Positions 8,028 to 16,580 of a DNA stretch of 37,324 nucleotides are shown here, one piece after another. The notes under the pieces are model-generated. The model did not search any database. It had not been told where the DNA came from and saw only the letters and a list, made by a program, of their open reading frames with translations. The position numbers and the translations under genes are program-made. Location: contig MNWR01000062.1 in NCBI GenBank assembly GCA_001872725.1, forward strand, positions 1 through 37,324, given 5' to 3'. Numbering within the stretch: position 1 is the first letter of the stretch; each line of letters starts with the position of its first letter. The DNA comes from Proteobacteria bacterium CG1_02_64_396. Its GTDB lineage: Bacteria; Pseudomonadota; MNWR01; CG1-02-64-396.

Positions 8028-9014
8028 TCAATCGGGATCAAATCCGTACTTTTGCAGCTCTTCGAGCTCATGACGATCCTCGTCGTCCTCGTGGGCCTGC
8101 TCGGCATGATCACTGCTGTCGTGACTGCGCTCGAAGTGGCTATCGCCTCCTTGTTCGTGGTCGCCATGGTCGCCTTTCTTACCCTTGCCGGAGTCGCCAC
8201 CGTCGTCATGGTGGTCCCCATGATCGCCGCCCCGGTCACCGCCCCGGTCTCCGCCTTCACCATCGTCGCCGTGGCCCCCTTCAAACTCGTCGTGCTCGTA
8301 CCCTTCCCCGCCTTCACGAATCTCTCCGCCCTCGTCGCGACGATCCCGATCATGACCGATTTCGATCTCTTCACGGAATTGGTCGAACATCTCGGGCGAC
8401 ATCATGCGGGCTGCCAGAGGGGCATCGTGTTCCCCGACCATGGTGAATTCGTTGGCGCCGATCATCACGCTACTGGCCTCGTGCTCACCCTTTCCTCGAA
8501 CCTCAAGACGACCGCTGAGCAAGCCGAAGGTCGAGACGTGGGTCCCTTGAACATCCTCCACCGACGAAAGGATGTCGGTACCGCGCACCCCGGCAACCGC
8601 GGTCGGGGTTTCGATCTCGTACTTGGCGTTGGGATCGCGCACCTTGTTCACGATGATCCGGGCCTGGCCGAGGATCAGGTTGAGGTGGGTATCGGTAACC
8701 TGACCGGTTTGATTGACCTGATAACGGGATAGATCGATCTCGGCCCGCTGCCCCACAAAGAGGATTGAGCGGTCGACCATCACCAGTTTCAGACGCGCCT
8801 TACGCCCGGTGCGGAAGCGATCGCCCGAAAAAACCGGCTCGTCGTCGCTGACCGTGGCCCACAAGGCGTTCTCGGGATGCTGAACCTCGACCTCACCCCG
8901 CACCAACTCCACCTTGCCCACCACGAGGGGGGCTGCCCATACGGCGCTGCCGATCCCGACCATCGCGATGGTCAGAAACAACCGTTTTAGCACTGCATTC
9001 ATGACGATGTTCAT
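8028..9014 (-). CDS. Exported FecR-domain protein with long Asp/Gly/His-rich tail
   Basis: 328 residues from the ATG at 9014, chosen because GGAGGA lies about seven bases upstream and a signal peptide (ending A-V-W-A) begins there; upstream TTG and ATG codons at 9044 and 9038 are possible. A FecR domain covers about 45-170. Its signs are G-D-R-F-R-T-G followed by V-D-R-S-I-L-F-V-G, then L-G-Q-A-R-I-I-V and the hallmark T-P-T-A-V-A-G-V-R-G-T-D. FecR domains sense or anchor in the periplasm and are often paired with TPR/barrel proteins or large adhesins. The last ~110 residues are low-complexity and strongly enriched in Asp, Glu, Gly and His (runs such as G-D-H-G-D-H-H-D-D-G-G-D), unlike typical family members and suggestive of metal binding. 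It follows the TPR/barrel gene by 26 bases. Confidence 0.85.
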   Translation of the reverse strand: MNIVMNAVLKRLFLTIAMVGIGSAVWAAPLVVGKVELVRGEVEVQHPENALWATVSDDEPVFSGDRFRTGRKARLKLVMVDRSILFVGQRAEIDLSRYQVNQTGQVTDTHLNLILGQARIIVNKVRDPNAKYEIETPTAVAGVRGTDILSSVEDVQGTHVSTFGLLSGRLEVRGKGEHEASSVMIGANEFTMVGEHDAPLAARMMSPEMFDQFREEIEIGHDRDRRDEGGEIREGGEGYEHDEFEGGHGDDGEGGDRGGDRGGDHGDHHDDGGDSGKGKKGDHGDHEQGGDSHFERSHDSSDHAEQAHEDDEDRHELEELQKYGFDPD

Positions 9015-9040
9015 CGCTTGATCCTCCCAGGCCTTCATGC

Positions 9041-10546
9041 TCAAAACCGAATCCGCAGGCCCAGTTCATACTGTTGGTTTGAGTAACTGCGTGTGCTTAA
9101 GGTGCTCACATTGCGCCGCCACTCCACATGGGCATAGACACTGCCCTGATTGATCCCCCACAGGTCGGTCACCAAGGGCCGTTCGACAGCAAGCTTGGCC
9201 CTCAATCGCCGGTCCTGCCGTTTGATCCCCGAATTGAGGGTGCTGGCGGTCAGGTACTGACGAAAACGTCCATCGAGGATCAGGCTCATATCGATCTCGG
9301 CCGGTAGGGGCATCGCCCCGAACCCATACAGGCTCCCCTCGTAGTAGCGTTCGGCCTTCAAACTACGGTGCCGGTAGGTGGCGCTACCCCCAAGCTCCCA
9401 AATCGCGGTGTCGTACTCCCCAGCGCTGCGGGCAAATAGGGCGGCATCGTAGGTATTAAACGAGCTGAAGGTGGAATAGATCTCACGGGTTAATGAACCA
9501 CCCCAGACACCCCAGTCGACATCACGCCCGTAATCGATTTGATAGGCGTCGAGCAGCTTGGTCCCGCCGTAACGGAAGTGGTTGTACATCAAGCGGAAAC
9601 TACTCGTTCCCAAATCCCAATCGAGATTCAAGGCGTGATCGTCGACCCGCTGGGCGGCGTGGTTGCGATACAACTCCTGGTAGAAGTTGTAGCCGATGCG
9701 CAGCCCCCCATCGGGGACCGGAATCATCCGACTGCTCGCGCCAAAGCGGGTAATCCACGAATACCCTTTGAGCAACACCACCCCAGGGACATCGTTGATC
9801 AGGGTGATGTTGTTGTTGTAACTCAGCCCTTCGGCCAAAGAGGCCCGCAGGGCCGGCCAGCGCTGGTCGACCGCCGTCTTGAAGCGCAAAGCACGGGCCA
9901 AGAAGGCATCGGGGTCAGCCAAGATCGCCTGCAGATTGCGCCGCACCTCAAGCTCATCACCGTCTCGCCAGGCCAAAAGAGCCAAGTGGTAATGGGCGCG
10001 GGCGATGTCGTAGTACTCGGCATAGGGGGAATCGAGCACGGCCTCCCAGATGTGGCGGGCATCGGCTTTATCACGGGTCTTGCCGTAATTGATGGCGAGC
10101 AAACCGGCAATCTCGATATCGTCGGGATGACGGTCCAAGTAGGCCCGAAGGAACCCATGGGTCTCCTCTAAACGGCCCAACCGTTCCATGGCCTCACACC
10201 ACCATTGCAATCCTTCACGATCATCGGGATTCAAACCAAACGCCTGATCGAAGTAGTTCAACGCCTCTTCGGTCCGCCCCTCTTGATAGGCAATGATCCC
10301 CAAATAGCGGTTGGACTCGGCCACGTGGTCGCCCCGGGCGATCAACCCCTTGAACATCGGGATCGCCTCTTCAAATTCAATGAAGTGGTAGGCGTCGACC
10401 GCATCTTCAAAGGTGAAGGACTCGGGCAAAACCACCGGCTCCTGAGCCGTATTCGGAGCGCCCGTCCCCTCGGCGGCCACCCCGACGAGGGGGGCGCCGC
10501 CCAAGAGGGCGCTGAATAGCAAGATGGTTGTGGTTTTTTTCAACAT
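9041..10546 (-). CDS. TPR plus outer-membrane beta-barrel protein
   Basis: 501 residues from the ATG at 10546. The frame runs further upstream, but the signal peptide (M-L-K-K-T-T-T-I-L-L-F..., cleaved near V-A-A) begins here. Residues ~45-230 contain TPR helices (for example L-G-I-I-A-Y-Q-E-G-R-T-E-E-A-L-N-Y-F and A-F-G-L-N-P-D-D). Residues ~245-501 alternate as barrel strands with many Tyr/Trp/Arg and end in G-L-R-I-R-F, a typical outer-membrane C-terminus. This periplasmic-TPR/barrel plan resembles Slam-like (DUF560) and polysaccharide- or adhesin-export porins. I infer an export or surface-assembly role but cannot name the cargo. The gene has the best sigma-54 promoter in the window 86 bases upstream. 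The Shine-Dalgarno sequence is weak (GGAAA). Confidence 0.82.
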   Translation of the reverse strand: MLKKTTTILLFSALLGGAPLVGVAAEGTGAPNTAQEPVVLPESFTFEDAVDAYHFIEFEEAIPMFKGLIARGDHVAESNRYLGIIAYQEGRTEEALNYFDQAFGLNPDDREGLQWWCEAMERLGRLEETHGFLRAYLDRHPDDIEIAGLLAINYGKTRDKADARHIWEAVLDSPYAEYYDIARAHYHLALLAWRDGDELEVRRNLQAILADPDAFLARALRFKTAVDQRWPALRASLAEGLSYNNNITLINDVPGVVLLKGYSWITRFGASSRMIPVPDGGLRIGYNFYQELYRNHAAQRVDDHALNLDWDLGTSSFRLMYNHFRYGGTKLLDAYQIDYGRDVDWGVWGGSLTREIYSTFSSFNTYDAALFARSAGEYDTAIWELGGSATYRHRSLKAERYYEGSLYGFGAMPLPAEIDMSLILDGRFRQYLTASTLNSGIKRQDRRLRAKLAVERPLVTDLWGINQGSVYAHVEWRRNVSTLSTRSYSNQQYELGLRIRF

Positions 10547-10632
10547 GATTTGTTTCCAGTCCGACGGATGGGTGGCCTGCACTGCCCGACCACGAAGACT
10601 TAACCGCCACCTCCTGGTGACAAACACCCAAA

Positions 10633-10648
10633 AGCAAACCCCGTTCCA
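10633..10648 (-). promoter_or_regulatory. Sigma-54 promoter of the TPR/FecR operon
   Basis: On the minus strand the bases read TGGAACG-GGGT-TTGCT, one mismatch from the sigma-54 consensus TGGCACG-N4-TTGCW, with the invariant GG and GC in correct spacing. The start point would fall near 10622, giving a leader of about 75 bases to the ATG at 10546. It lies in the ~300-base divergent region between this operon and glnD (10547-10849). The rest of that region holds no gene that I can support and no clear sigma-70 promoter. The NtrC-type regulator encoded downstream is the obvious candidate activator. Confidence 0.65.
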
Positions 10649-10849
10649 AGTCCGCGACATGGGCAAGCCTCCTAGAAAAACCGGTTCGGGGCGACCGTCG
10701 CCGCCTTCGAAAAAGGCCGTTATCATACCCGTCGCCAGCGCCAAACCGATACCTTCTCGGCAACGAATTCCCCTTGGTTAGCTGCCCATTCCACCCGCCC
10801 CCTTTTCGGTCGCCATTGGCTCGACCGTTCGGCCTCCCCAAGGATGCCC

Positions 10850-13636
10850 ATGAAATCGCTGCGTTTTCGCAACACCATTTTCGACCGCGATGCCTTCGAT
10901 GCCGCCCTGCGGACCCTTGAACACGCAACCGGCCCCAGCGAATCGGATCGCCTGACCGCCCGCACCCAGGTATTGAAACTGGCCCAATCGACCCTCAAAG
11001 CGGGCAAGGATGAGATCCGCCGCCGCCTGACCCAGGGGGCCAACGGGCGGGTCGGGGTTAAAGGGACTACCTGGCTGATCGACGGACTGGTCATCGCCCT
11101 GTTTCACCACATCGAGCGCACCTGTAACCCCGAGGGGGTCTGCGAGGCTGCCTCGCAGATGACCCTGGTGGCGACCGGCGGCTACGGACGGGCCGAGCTC
11201 AACCCGATGAGCGACATCGACCTGCTCTTCCTCGTCCCCGAGGCGATCACCCCGACCATCGAGCAGGTGGTGCAGGGGCTGCTGTATTTGCTGTGGGATT
11301 TGAAGCTCAAGGTAGGGCATGCAGTGCGGACCATCCCCGAGTGTCTGGTCGCGGCGCAGGAGGAGATCCAAACCTTCACCGCCCTGCTCGAAACCCGCTA
11401 TCTCACCGGTCCCCAGCCCCTCTACGACCGTTTCTTCGCCACCTTTTCAGAGACGATCCACCCCGACGATTTCGCCTTTCCGCAGGCCAAAATAGAGGAG
11501 CGGATCGACCGCTTCCGCCGCTTCGACAAGGCGCTGTACATCAATGAACCCAACATCAAAGAGGGACCGGGAGGGCTGCGCGACATCCACACCGTGTGGT
11601 GGATCAGCAAATACATTCACCGGGTGCCATTGGTGAAGTTCCTGATTGGACGGGGGGTGTTCAGCGAAGAGGAGTACCGCACCTTCATCGAAAGCCGGGA
11701 CTTTTTGTGGCAAGTGCGCTCGGCGCTGCATTTCGTCACCGGACGGGCCGAGGATCGCCTGAGTTTGCAGGTGCAGCCGCTGGTCGCCGAACTGCTTGGC
11801 TTTAAAAATTCGCCCCGGCAAAGCGCGGTCAGCCGCTTGATGCGCCGGTATTTCTTCCATATCACCCGCATTCACCATCTAACCGACGTCTTTATCGAAT
11901 ATTTCGAACAGCAGGCCCACCCCGACACCACCAACCGCGTGCTCGACAACCTCTTTTGCGTGGTGGGGCAGAGGGTCAATCTGCGCCAACCTGCCTTATG
12001 TCCCATCGAAGAACCGCTGTGGATCATGCAGGCGTTTCGCTGGATGCAGATCGAAATGCTCCCCCTACACGCCGATCTGCACCGCCAGATCATCGCAGCG
12101 CTCCCCTTCGTTGACCGCCGGGTGCAGCTCGATCCCGGTAACAACCGGCTATTTCTTGAGATTCTCAAGGGAGAACGCTGGGTCGCCCGCACCCTGCAAG
12201 CGATGAACCGGGCCCGTTTTCTGGGCCGCTTCATCCCTGAGTTCGCCCGCATCGTCTGCCTAACCCAACACGACGGCTACCACGCCTTCACGGTCGACGA
12301 ACACACCATCCTGGCGGTGGAGCAGCTGCGCCACATCCGAATGGGGCAGCTGACCCAAGAATTGCCCTATTCCAGCCGGATCATGGCGGCCCTGGAGCGG
12401 CCCGAAATCCTCTATCTGGCGGTGCTCTTCCACGACATCGCCAAAGGCCGGGGGGGCGATCACTCGATCAAGGGGGCGGCCATCGCCCGCAAGGTTTGCC
12501 AGCGTATGGGGCTCGATAAAGAGGGGCGCGAGACGGTCGCCTGGCTGGTGCGCAACCATCTACTCATGGCCCACACCGCCCAGCGGCGCGACATCGACGA
12601 CCCGCAAACGGTGGTGGAGCTGGCCCAGCAGGTGGAGCACCCGCAGCGGCTCAGTCTGCTGCTGCTGGTGACGGTGGCCGACATCCGCGCCGTCAGCCCC
12701 AAGGCTTGGACCTCCTGGAAGGCTCAGCTGCTGCGCAACCTCTACGACTTCACCAACGAGGCGCTTAATCGGGGGGTGGCCGATCTGCTCGACACCGAAA
12801 AACGGGCCGAAGACAAACGGCGTCTGGTTGCCGACGCGGCGGTGCAACGGGGATTTTTGCGCAGCCAGGTCAACCACTACCTCAAGCGCTTCACAGCCCC
12901 CTACATGTTGCATTACACCGCCAGCCGGATTGTCGAACACATGTCGTTTTTGCTGGGGCGCCTCGAAAAAGAGATCACGGTTCATTTCGTGCAGCGCGAC
13001 CGGGAAGAGGTCACCGAGCTGTGGTGCTACAGCGCCGACTTCGCCGGGCTACTGGCCAAGCTTTGCCAGGTACTGGCCAGCCACGACATCTCGATCATCC
13101 AGGCCCATGTCCATACCTTGAAGACGGGGCACGCCTTCAACAGCATCGACGTGGTCGACGCCGCCACCGGCGGACCCATCGTGCGTTTGAACCGGCTCGA
13201 TAAGGTACGCCGCGATCTTGAAGCGGCCTTGACCGGCAAAGAGGTCAAACTCCCCACCCCGACTCAAGGCATCAAAAAGGGGCAGGGCTCCCCCTTCAAG
13301 GTGCGCCAGCACATCACCCTCGATTTCGAAACGTCCGAAGAGCACACCCTGTGCGAGGTGCAGACCCACGACTTCCCAGGTCTGCTCTACACCATCACCC
13401 ATGTCATCTCGGGGCTGGGACTGCAAATCACCACCGCCAAGATCGCCACCTACGGCGCCCGGGCCATCGACGTCTTTTACCTGCAAGAGGCGCAGTCCGG
13501 CCTGCCGATTCAATCCACAGCGCTTCAAGAGCAACTGGTGACTGAACTGAATCAAGCGCTCCTGGCTGCGGCCGAAATCGCCGGGGTGGGCGAGGCGATC
13601 ATCCAGGCCAGCGAGGAGGAGGAATACCCCCAATGA
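10850..13636 (+). CDS. glnD: Bifunctional PII uridylyltransferase / uridylyl-removing enzyme
   Basis: About 928 residues, full length for GlnD. It senses glutamine and adds or removes UMP on PII signalling proteins, controlling glutamine synthetase and nitrogen genes in the cytoplasm. The nucleotidyltransferase motif G-G-Y-G-R-A-E-L-N-P-M-S-D-I-D-L is at ~110-126. The HD phosphohydrolase domain includes V-D-E-H-T at ~483 and F-H-D-I-A-K-G-R-G-G-D-H at ~528. Two C-terminal ACT glutamine-binding domains lie at ~725-795 and ~838-905 (for example A-D-F-A-G-L-L-A-K and H-D-F-P-G-L-L-Y-T). I chose the second ATG (10850), which has AAGGA five bases upstream; the ATG at 10844 would overlap the ribosome site. 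Its stop overlaps the next gene's start by 4 bases. Confidence 0.97.
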   Translation: MKSLRFRNTIFDRDAFDAALRTLEHATGPSESDRLTARTQVLKLAQSTLKAGKDEIRRRLTQGANGRVGVKGTTWLIDGLVIALFHHIERTCNPEGVCEAASQMTLVATGGYGRAELNPMSDIDLLFLVPEAITPTIEQVVQGLLYLLWDLKLKVGHAVRTIPECLVAAQEEIQTFTALLETRYLTGPQPLYDRFFATFSETIHPDDFAFPQAKIEERIDRFRRFDKALYINEPNIKEGPGGLRDIHTVWWISKYIHRVPLVKFLIGRGVFSEEEYRTFIESRDFLWQVRSALHFVTGRAEDRLSLQVQPLVAELLGFKNSPRQSAVSRLMRRYFFHITRIHHLTDVFIEYFEQQAHPDTTNRVLDNLFCVVGQRVNLRQPALCPIEEPLWIMQAFRWMQIEMLPLHADLHRQIIAALPFVDRRVQLDPGNNRLFLEILKGERWVARTLQAMNRARFLGRFIPEFARIVCLTQHDGYHAFTVDEHTILAVEQLRHIRMGQLTQELPYSSRIMAALERPEILYLAVLFHDIAKGRGGDHSIKGAAIARKVCQRMGLDKEGRETVAWLVRNHLLMAHTAQRRDIDDPQTVVELAQQVEHPQRLSLLLLVTVADIRAVSPKAWTSWKAQLLRNLYDFTNEALNRGVADLLDTEKRAEDKRRLVADAAVQRGFLRSQVNHYLKRFTAPYMLHYTASRIVEHMSFLLGRLEKEITVHFVQRDREEVTELWCYSADFAGLLAKLCQVLASHDISIIQAHVHTLKTGHAFNSIDVVDAATGGPIVRLNRLDKVRRDLEAALTGKEVKLPTPTQGIKKGQGSPFKVRQHITLDFETSEEHTLCEVQTHDFPGLLYTITHVISGLGLQITTAKIATYGARAIDVFYLQEAQSGLPIQSTALQEQLVTELNQALLAAAEIAGVGEAIIQASEEEEYPQ

Positions 13637-14115
13637 GCCGCAACTATTGGTTATTCAAAAGCGAGCCCGACGCCTTTTCGCTGGACGACCTGCGCGTGAT
13701 GGGGCACGAGCACTGGGACGGGGTGCGCAACTACCAAGCCTGCAACATGCTGCGCGACGACATTCACGAGGGGGACGGGGTTTTGTTCTACCACAGCCGC
13801 ATCAAAGAACCGGCGGTGGTGGGGATCGCCCAGGTGGCCCGCAGCGGCTACCCCGACTTCACCGCCTGGAACCCCGAATCGAAATACTTCGATCCCCGCG
13901 CCAGCGCAGAAAAACCGGTGTGGTACATGGTCGACGTCGCCTTCGTGGCGCAATTGCCAACCCCGGTGACCCTAAACCAAATCAAGGGTCACCCCGCCCT
14001 GACCGACATGATGGTGGCCCGCAAGGGGAGCCGCTTGTCGGTTCAACCGGTTCGTCCCGAGGAGTGGCGGGCGGTGCTGGCGCTGGGGGGAATCGGGGTC
14101 GATCCACTGGGGTGA
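13633..14115 (+). CDS. EVE-domain protein (THYN1-like)
   Basis: 160 residues spanning a single EVE domain of PUA-like fold. It opens with W-L-F-K-S-E-P and D-G-V-R-N-Y-Q-A, followed by G-D-G-V-L-F-Y-H-S, E-P-A-V-V-G-I-A-Q-V, and the downstream Y-F-D-P-R-A and W-Y-M-V-D-V. EVE domains bind modified bases in DNA or RNA, and the stand-alone bacterial form is common but poorly characterised. Its ATG overlaps the glnD stop (ATGA), so the two are probably co-translated; I know of no functional link with PII control. AGGAGG lies about nine bases upstream, inside glnD. Confidence 0.92.
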   Translation: MSRNYWLFKSEPDAFSLDDLRVMGHEHWDGVRNYQACNMLRDDIHEGDGVLFYHSRIKEPAVVGIAQVARSGYPDFTAWNPESKYFDPRASAEKPVWYMVDVAFVAQLPTPVTLNQIKGHPALTDMMVARKGSRLSVQPVRPEEWRAVLALGGIGVDPLG

Positions 14116-14130
14116 ACCCCAAAAAACCGG

Positions 14131-14290
14131 CTCACGCGAAGCACGCGAAAGGCGCTAACCCGAATTTTTCATCACTATCGACAAGCTCCTACGCGATCAT
14201 CGGGCAAATTTATGAAAAATCCGGGCTAAAAACGGCAAAAAGCCAAAACCTCTTCCTGGGTTTTCTTCGCAGCTTCGCACGAGGCGCCTT
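14131..14290. repeat. Large imperfect palindromic intergenic element
   Basis: Most of the gap between the EVE gene and the dehydrogenase gene is an imperfect inverted repeat. The inner arms are 14156-14172 and 14212-14228 (T-A-R-C-C-C-G-R-A-T-T-T-T-T-C-A-T on both strands, 15 of 17 identical). The outer arms include GCGAAGC at 14136-14142 and GCTTCGC at 14272-14278. The left side also has short CGCGAA direct repeats. There is no coding frame. It looks like an interspersed palindromic (REP/MITE-type) element rather than a simple terminator. Confidence 0.55.
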
Positions 14291-14317
14291 TTACTTTTCC
14301 TCCCGCCGGAGTGACTC

Positions 14318-15196
14318 ATGTCCAATCTCAAAATCGGTTTTCTCGGCCTCGGCATCATGGGCCAGGCGATGGCCGCCAATCTCGTCAAGGGTGGCTTCAA
14401 GGTCACCGTCTGGAACCGCACCCCCGAGCGCTGCGCCCCCCTGGTCGCCCTGGGGGCCAAGCAGGGTAAAAACCCCAAGGCGGTGATCGCCCATTGCGAC
14501 ATCACCATCGCCATGCTGGCCGACCCCGCCGCCGCCCTTGAGGTGGTGATGGGCGAAGACGGGGTGTTGGAGGGGCTGGAGCCGGGCAAGGGGTACATCG
14601 ACATGTCGACCGTCGATCCCGACACCTGCGAGTACATTGCCGAGCTCTTCGAGGAGGCGGGGGGACGTTTCTTGGAGGCACCGGTTTCGGGCAGCAAAAA
14701 ACCGGCACAGGACGGCACCTTGGTGATTCTGGCGGCGGGCGACCGCACCCTGTTTGCCGACGCCGCCCCCCTGTTCGAGGTACTCGGCTCCAAGAGCCTG
14801 TTCCTGGGGCAGGCGGGTCAGGGGGCGCGGATGAAGCTGGCCGCCAACCTGGTCATGGGGGGGATGATGGCGGCGCTGAGCGAAGGGCTTGCCTTCGCCC
14901 AAGCGACGGGGCTTGAGACGGCCGGGCTACTGGATGTGCTCGATTCGGGGGCGATGAGCAACCCGATGTTCCGGCTCAAGGGTCCGCTGCTGACGGCAGG
15001 CAACTTCGCCCCGAATTTTCCGCTCAAGCACATGCAAAAAGATCTGCGCCTGGCGCTGGAACTGGCCGAGGAGCATGACCAGCCGATGCCGACCACCGCA
15101 GCGGTCAACGAAAGCTTCAAGCGGGCCAAGGCGATGGGGCTGGGGGATGATGACTTTTCGGCGGTGATCGAGACGGTGCGCGGCAAACAGCGGTAG
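14318..15196 (+). CDS. NAD(P)-dependent beta-hydroxyacid dehydrogenase (glyoxylate/succinic-semialdehyde reductase type)
   Basis: 292 residues, the usual length of the 3-hydroxyisobutyrate dehydrogenase family. The N-terminal Rossmann motif is I-G-F-L-G-L-G-I-M-G at 6-15. The family signature F-L-E-A-P-V-S-G-S-K-K-P-A is at 118-130. Catalytic Lys173 and substrate-binding Asn177 lie in G-A-R-M-K-L-A-A-N-L. The C-terminal helical domain includes F-P-L-K-H-M-Q-K-D-L. An Asn-Arg-Thr after the second strand (V-W-N-R-T) suggests NADPH preference, as in glyoxylate/gamma-hydroxybutyrate dehydrogenases. The exact substrate (glyoxylate, succinic semialdehyde, tartronate semialdehyde or 3-hydroxyisobutyrate) cannot be fixed from sequence alone. 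GGAG lies about seven bases before the ATG. The stop codon lies inside a REP-like hairpin. Confidence 0.92.
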   Translation: MSNLKIGFLGLGIMGQAMAANLVKGGFKVTVWNRTPERCAPLVALGAKQGKNPKAVIAHCDITIAMLADPAAALEVVMGEDGVLEGLEPGKGYIDMSTVDPDTCEYIAELFEEAGGRFLEAPVSGSKKPAQDGTLVILAAGDRTLFADAAPLFEVLGSKSLFLGQAGQGARMKLAANLVMGGMMAALSEGLAFAQATGLETAGLLDVLDSGAMSNPMFRLKGPLLTAGNFAPNFPLKHMQKDLRLALELAEEHDQPMPTTAAVNESFKRAKAMGLGDDDFSAVIETVRGKQR

Positions 15197-15216
15197 GAGG
15201 CGACCTTGTCGCCGAA
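15193..15216 (+). repeat. REP-like hairpin overlapping the dehydrogenase stop codon
   Basis: The bases read GTAGGAGGCGAC-CTT-GTCGCCGAA. A GTAGGAG head is followed by a perfect 6-bp hairpin with a 3-base loop, the form of RAYT-type REP sequences. The same head with a different stem recurs at 18867 and, on the other strand, near 16424-16450. It may also act as a terminator between the convergent genes at 14318-15196 and 15225-16292. Confidence 0.6.
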
Positions 15217-15224
15217 CATCCTTG

Positions 15225-16292
15225 CTACCGCATCCGCCAGGCGCTGATCCCCATCGCCACCACCCCGAGCAGGGCCATCGCCCCAAACTCGGGCAATAGG
15301 TGGACGATGTCGCCCCCCTTGAGGAAGACGTCGCGGATCACCACCAAGAAATAGCGCAGTGGATCGAGCAGCGAAAGCGCCTGAATCCAATCGGGCATGT
15401 TCCTGATCGGAAAAGCGAACCCAGAAAAGATCACCAGCGGCATCACGATAAAAACCGCCGAGATCATCGCCTGCTGCTGGGTCTGGGAATAACTCGAAAT
15501 CAGCAGCCCCAGCCCCAACGTACTGACCAAAAAGAGGACGGATCCAATCAACAGCGCCAGCGGCTGCCCCCTAAAGGGGACGCCGAAGCCCTCGATGCCG
15601 ATCCAGGTCACCAACCCCACGTCGAACAGCCCCACCGCCGCCACCGGCACCAACTTGGCCACGATCAGCTCCAGCCCCGAGATCGGGGTGACCTGCAGCC
15701 GCTCCAGCGTCCCCAGCTCCCGTTCGCGCACCACCGTCATGGCGGTCAGCAGCAGGGTGGCGATGGTGACGACGTTGGCGATGATGCCGGGGATGAAAAA
15801 CCAGCGGTCGCTCAGGTTGGGGTTGTACCAAGCCCGCTCCTGCACCGTGAGGGGTGGGGTCATTCCACGCGAGACGCTTTGACTGAAGATGTTGATCAGC
15901 TCCCCCAAAATCATTTGCGCCGAGTTGGCATCGGAGCCGTCGACCACGATGTGCACCTGACGGCTGGTTTCAAAGTCGGGGGGGAATTGCACGATGGCCC
16001 GAACAGAGCCGCCATCCAGGGCGACGGCGGCCAGCCCCAGCGCATCGAAGCTCTGGGGGTGGAAACGGTCGGTGGCGCCCATGGCGGCGATCAGGTCTCG
16101 GGTGAGCGAACTCCCCGCCCGATCGACCACCGCCACATCGGCATCGTTGACATCAAAGGTGGCTGCGAAGCCGAAGACGATCATTTGCAAAATGGGGGGA
16201 ATGACCACGAAGAAGCGCATCTTCGGGTCGCGAAGAAGTTGTTTGAATTCCTTGGCCATCAGGGCCGAGATGCGGCGCAGGCTGATCAGCAT
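15225..16292 (-). CDS. ybhR: ABC-2 exporter permease, YbhR-like
   Basis: 355 residues from the ATG at 16292, with GGAGGG seven bases upstream; the open frame continues upstream only through repeat DNA. There is one N-terminal membrane segment (I-P-P-I-L-Q-M-I-V-F-G-F-A-A), a ~130-residue extracytoplasmic loop with W-Y-N-P-N-L-S-D-R-W-F, and five C-terminal membrane segments. It has the E-R-E-L-G-T-L-E-R-L coupling helix that contacts the ATPase. This is the YhhJ/YbhR/YbhS class of type-2 permeases, which export drugs or cations with an HlyD-like periplasmic partner. It is the last gene of the exporter operon. About 290 bases of repeat DNA separate it from the other permease. Confidence 0.88.
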   Translation of the reverse strand: MLISLRRISALMAKEFKQLLRDPKMRFFVVIPPILQMIVFGFAATFDVNDADVAVVDRAGSSLTRDLIAAMGATDRFHPQSFDALGLAAVALDGGSVRAIVQFPPDFETSRQVHIVVDGSDANSAQMILGELINIFSQSVSRGMTPPLTVQERAWYNPNLSDRWFFIPGIIANVVTIATLLLTAMTVVRERELGTLERLQVTPISGLELIVAKLVPVAAVGLFDVGLVTWIGIEGFGVPFRGQPLALLIGSVLFLVSTLGLGLLISSYSQTQQQAMISAVFIVMPLVIFSGFAFPIRNMPDWIQALSLLDPLRYFLVVIRDVFLKGGDIVHLLPEFGAMALLGVVAMGISAWRMR

Positions 16293-16580
16293 GGACGCCC
16301 TCCCCCGATCGCGCCGAGGGCGGCCTGTCCTCGCACCGGGTAAGAGACGCTGGAGGCTCGCCCCCGAGCCGAGGTTTGATCCCCTGGTCCCTTGGGTGAA
16401 TAGCGCACGGTCCCCGGCTCCGAAATCGCCCAGAGGACCGGGCTCCCACACCCGAGATGACCGGTTGAGATTCTTGTAGGAGCCCATTGGCGCTCACCCT
16501 GAGCCTGTCGAAGGGCGGGCGATTGGGAGGCAAGAGCCGCTCCTAAACCTAGGCCAGTTCGTTGCGACCTCATCTCCCCC
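16293..16580. repeat. Repeat-filled gap between the two permease genes
   Basis: There is no gene here. A minus-strand copy of the REP-like unit lies at about 16424-16450 (its reverse complement reads GGGAGCCCGGTCCTCTGGGCGAT). A further GTAGGAGC head at about 16475 pairs with GCTCCTA near 16538-16545 at the other end of a ~70-bp imperfect palindrome. That palindrome contains a TGAGCCTGTCGAAGGG segment of a kind I have seen in many unrelated genomes. It interrupts an otherwise tightly packed operon. Confidence 0.6.

Noticed and set aside
16293-16487. N-terminal extension of the YbhR-like permease
   Set aside because: It is encoded by REP-like repeat DNA. The ATG at 16292 has a good ribosome site and starts the normal permease N-terminus.
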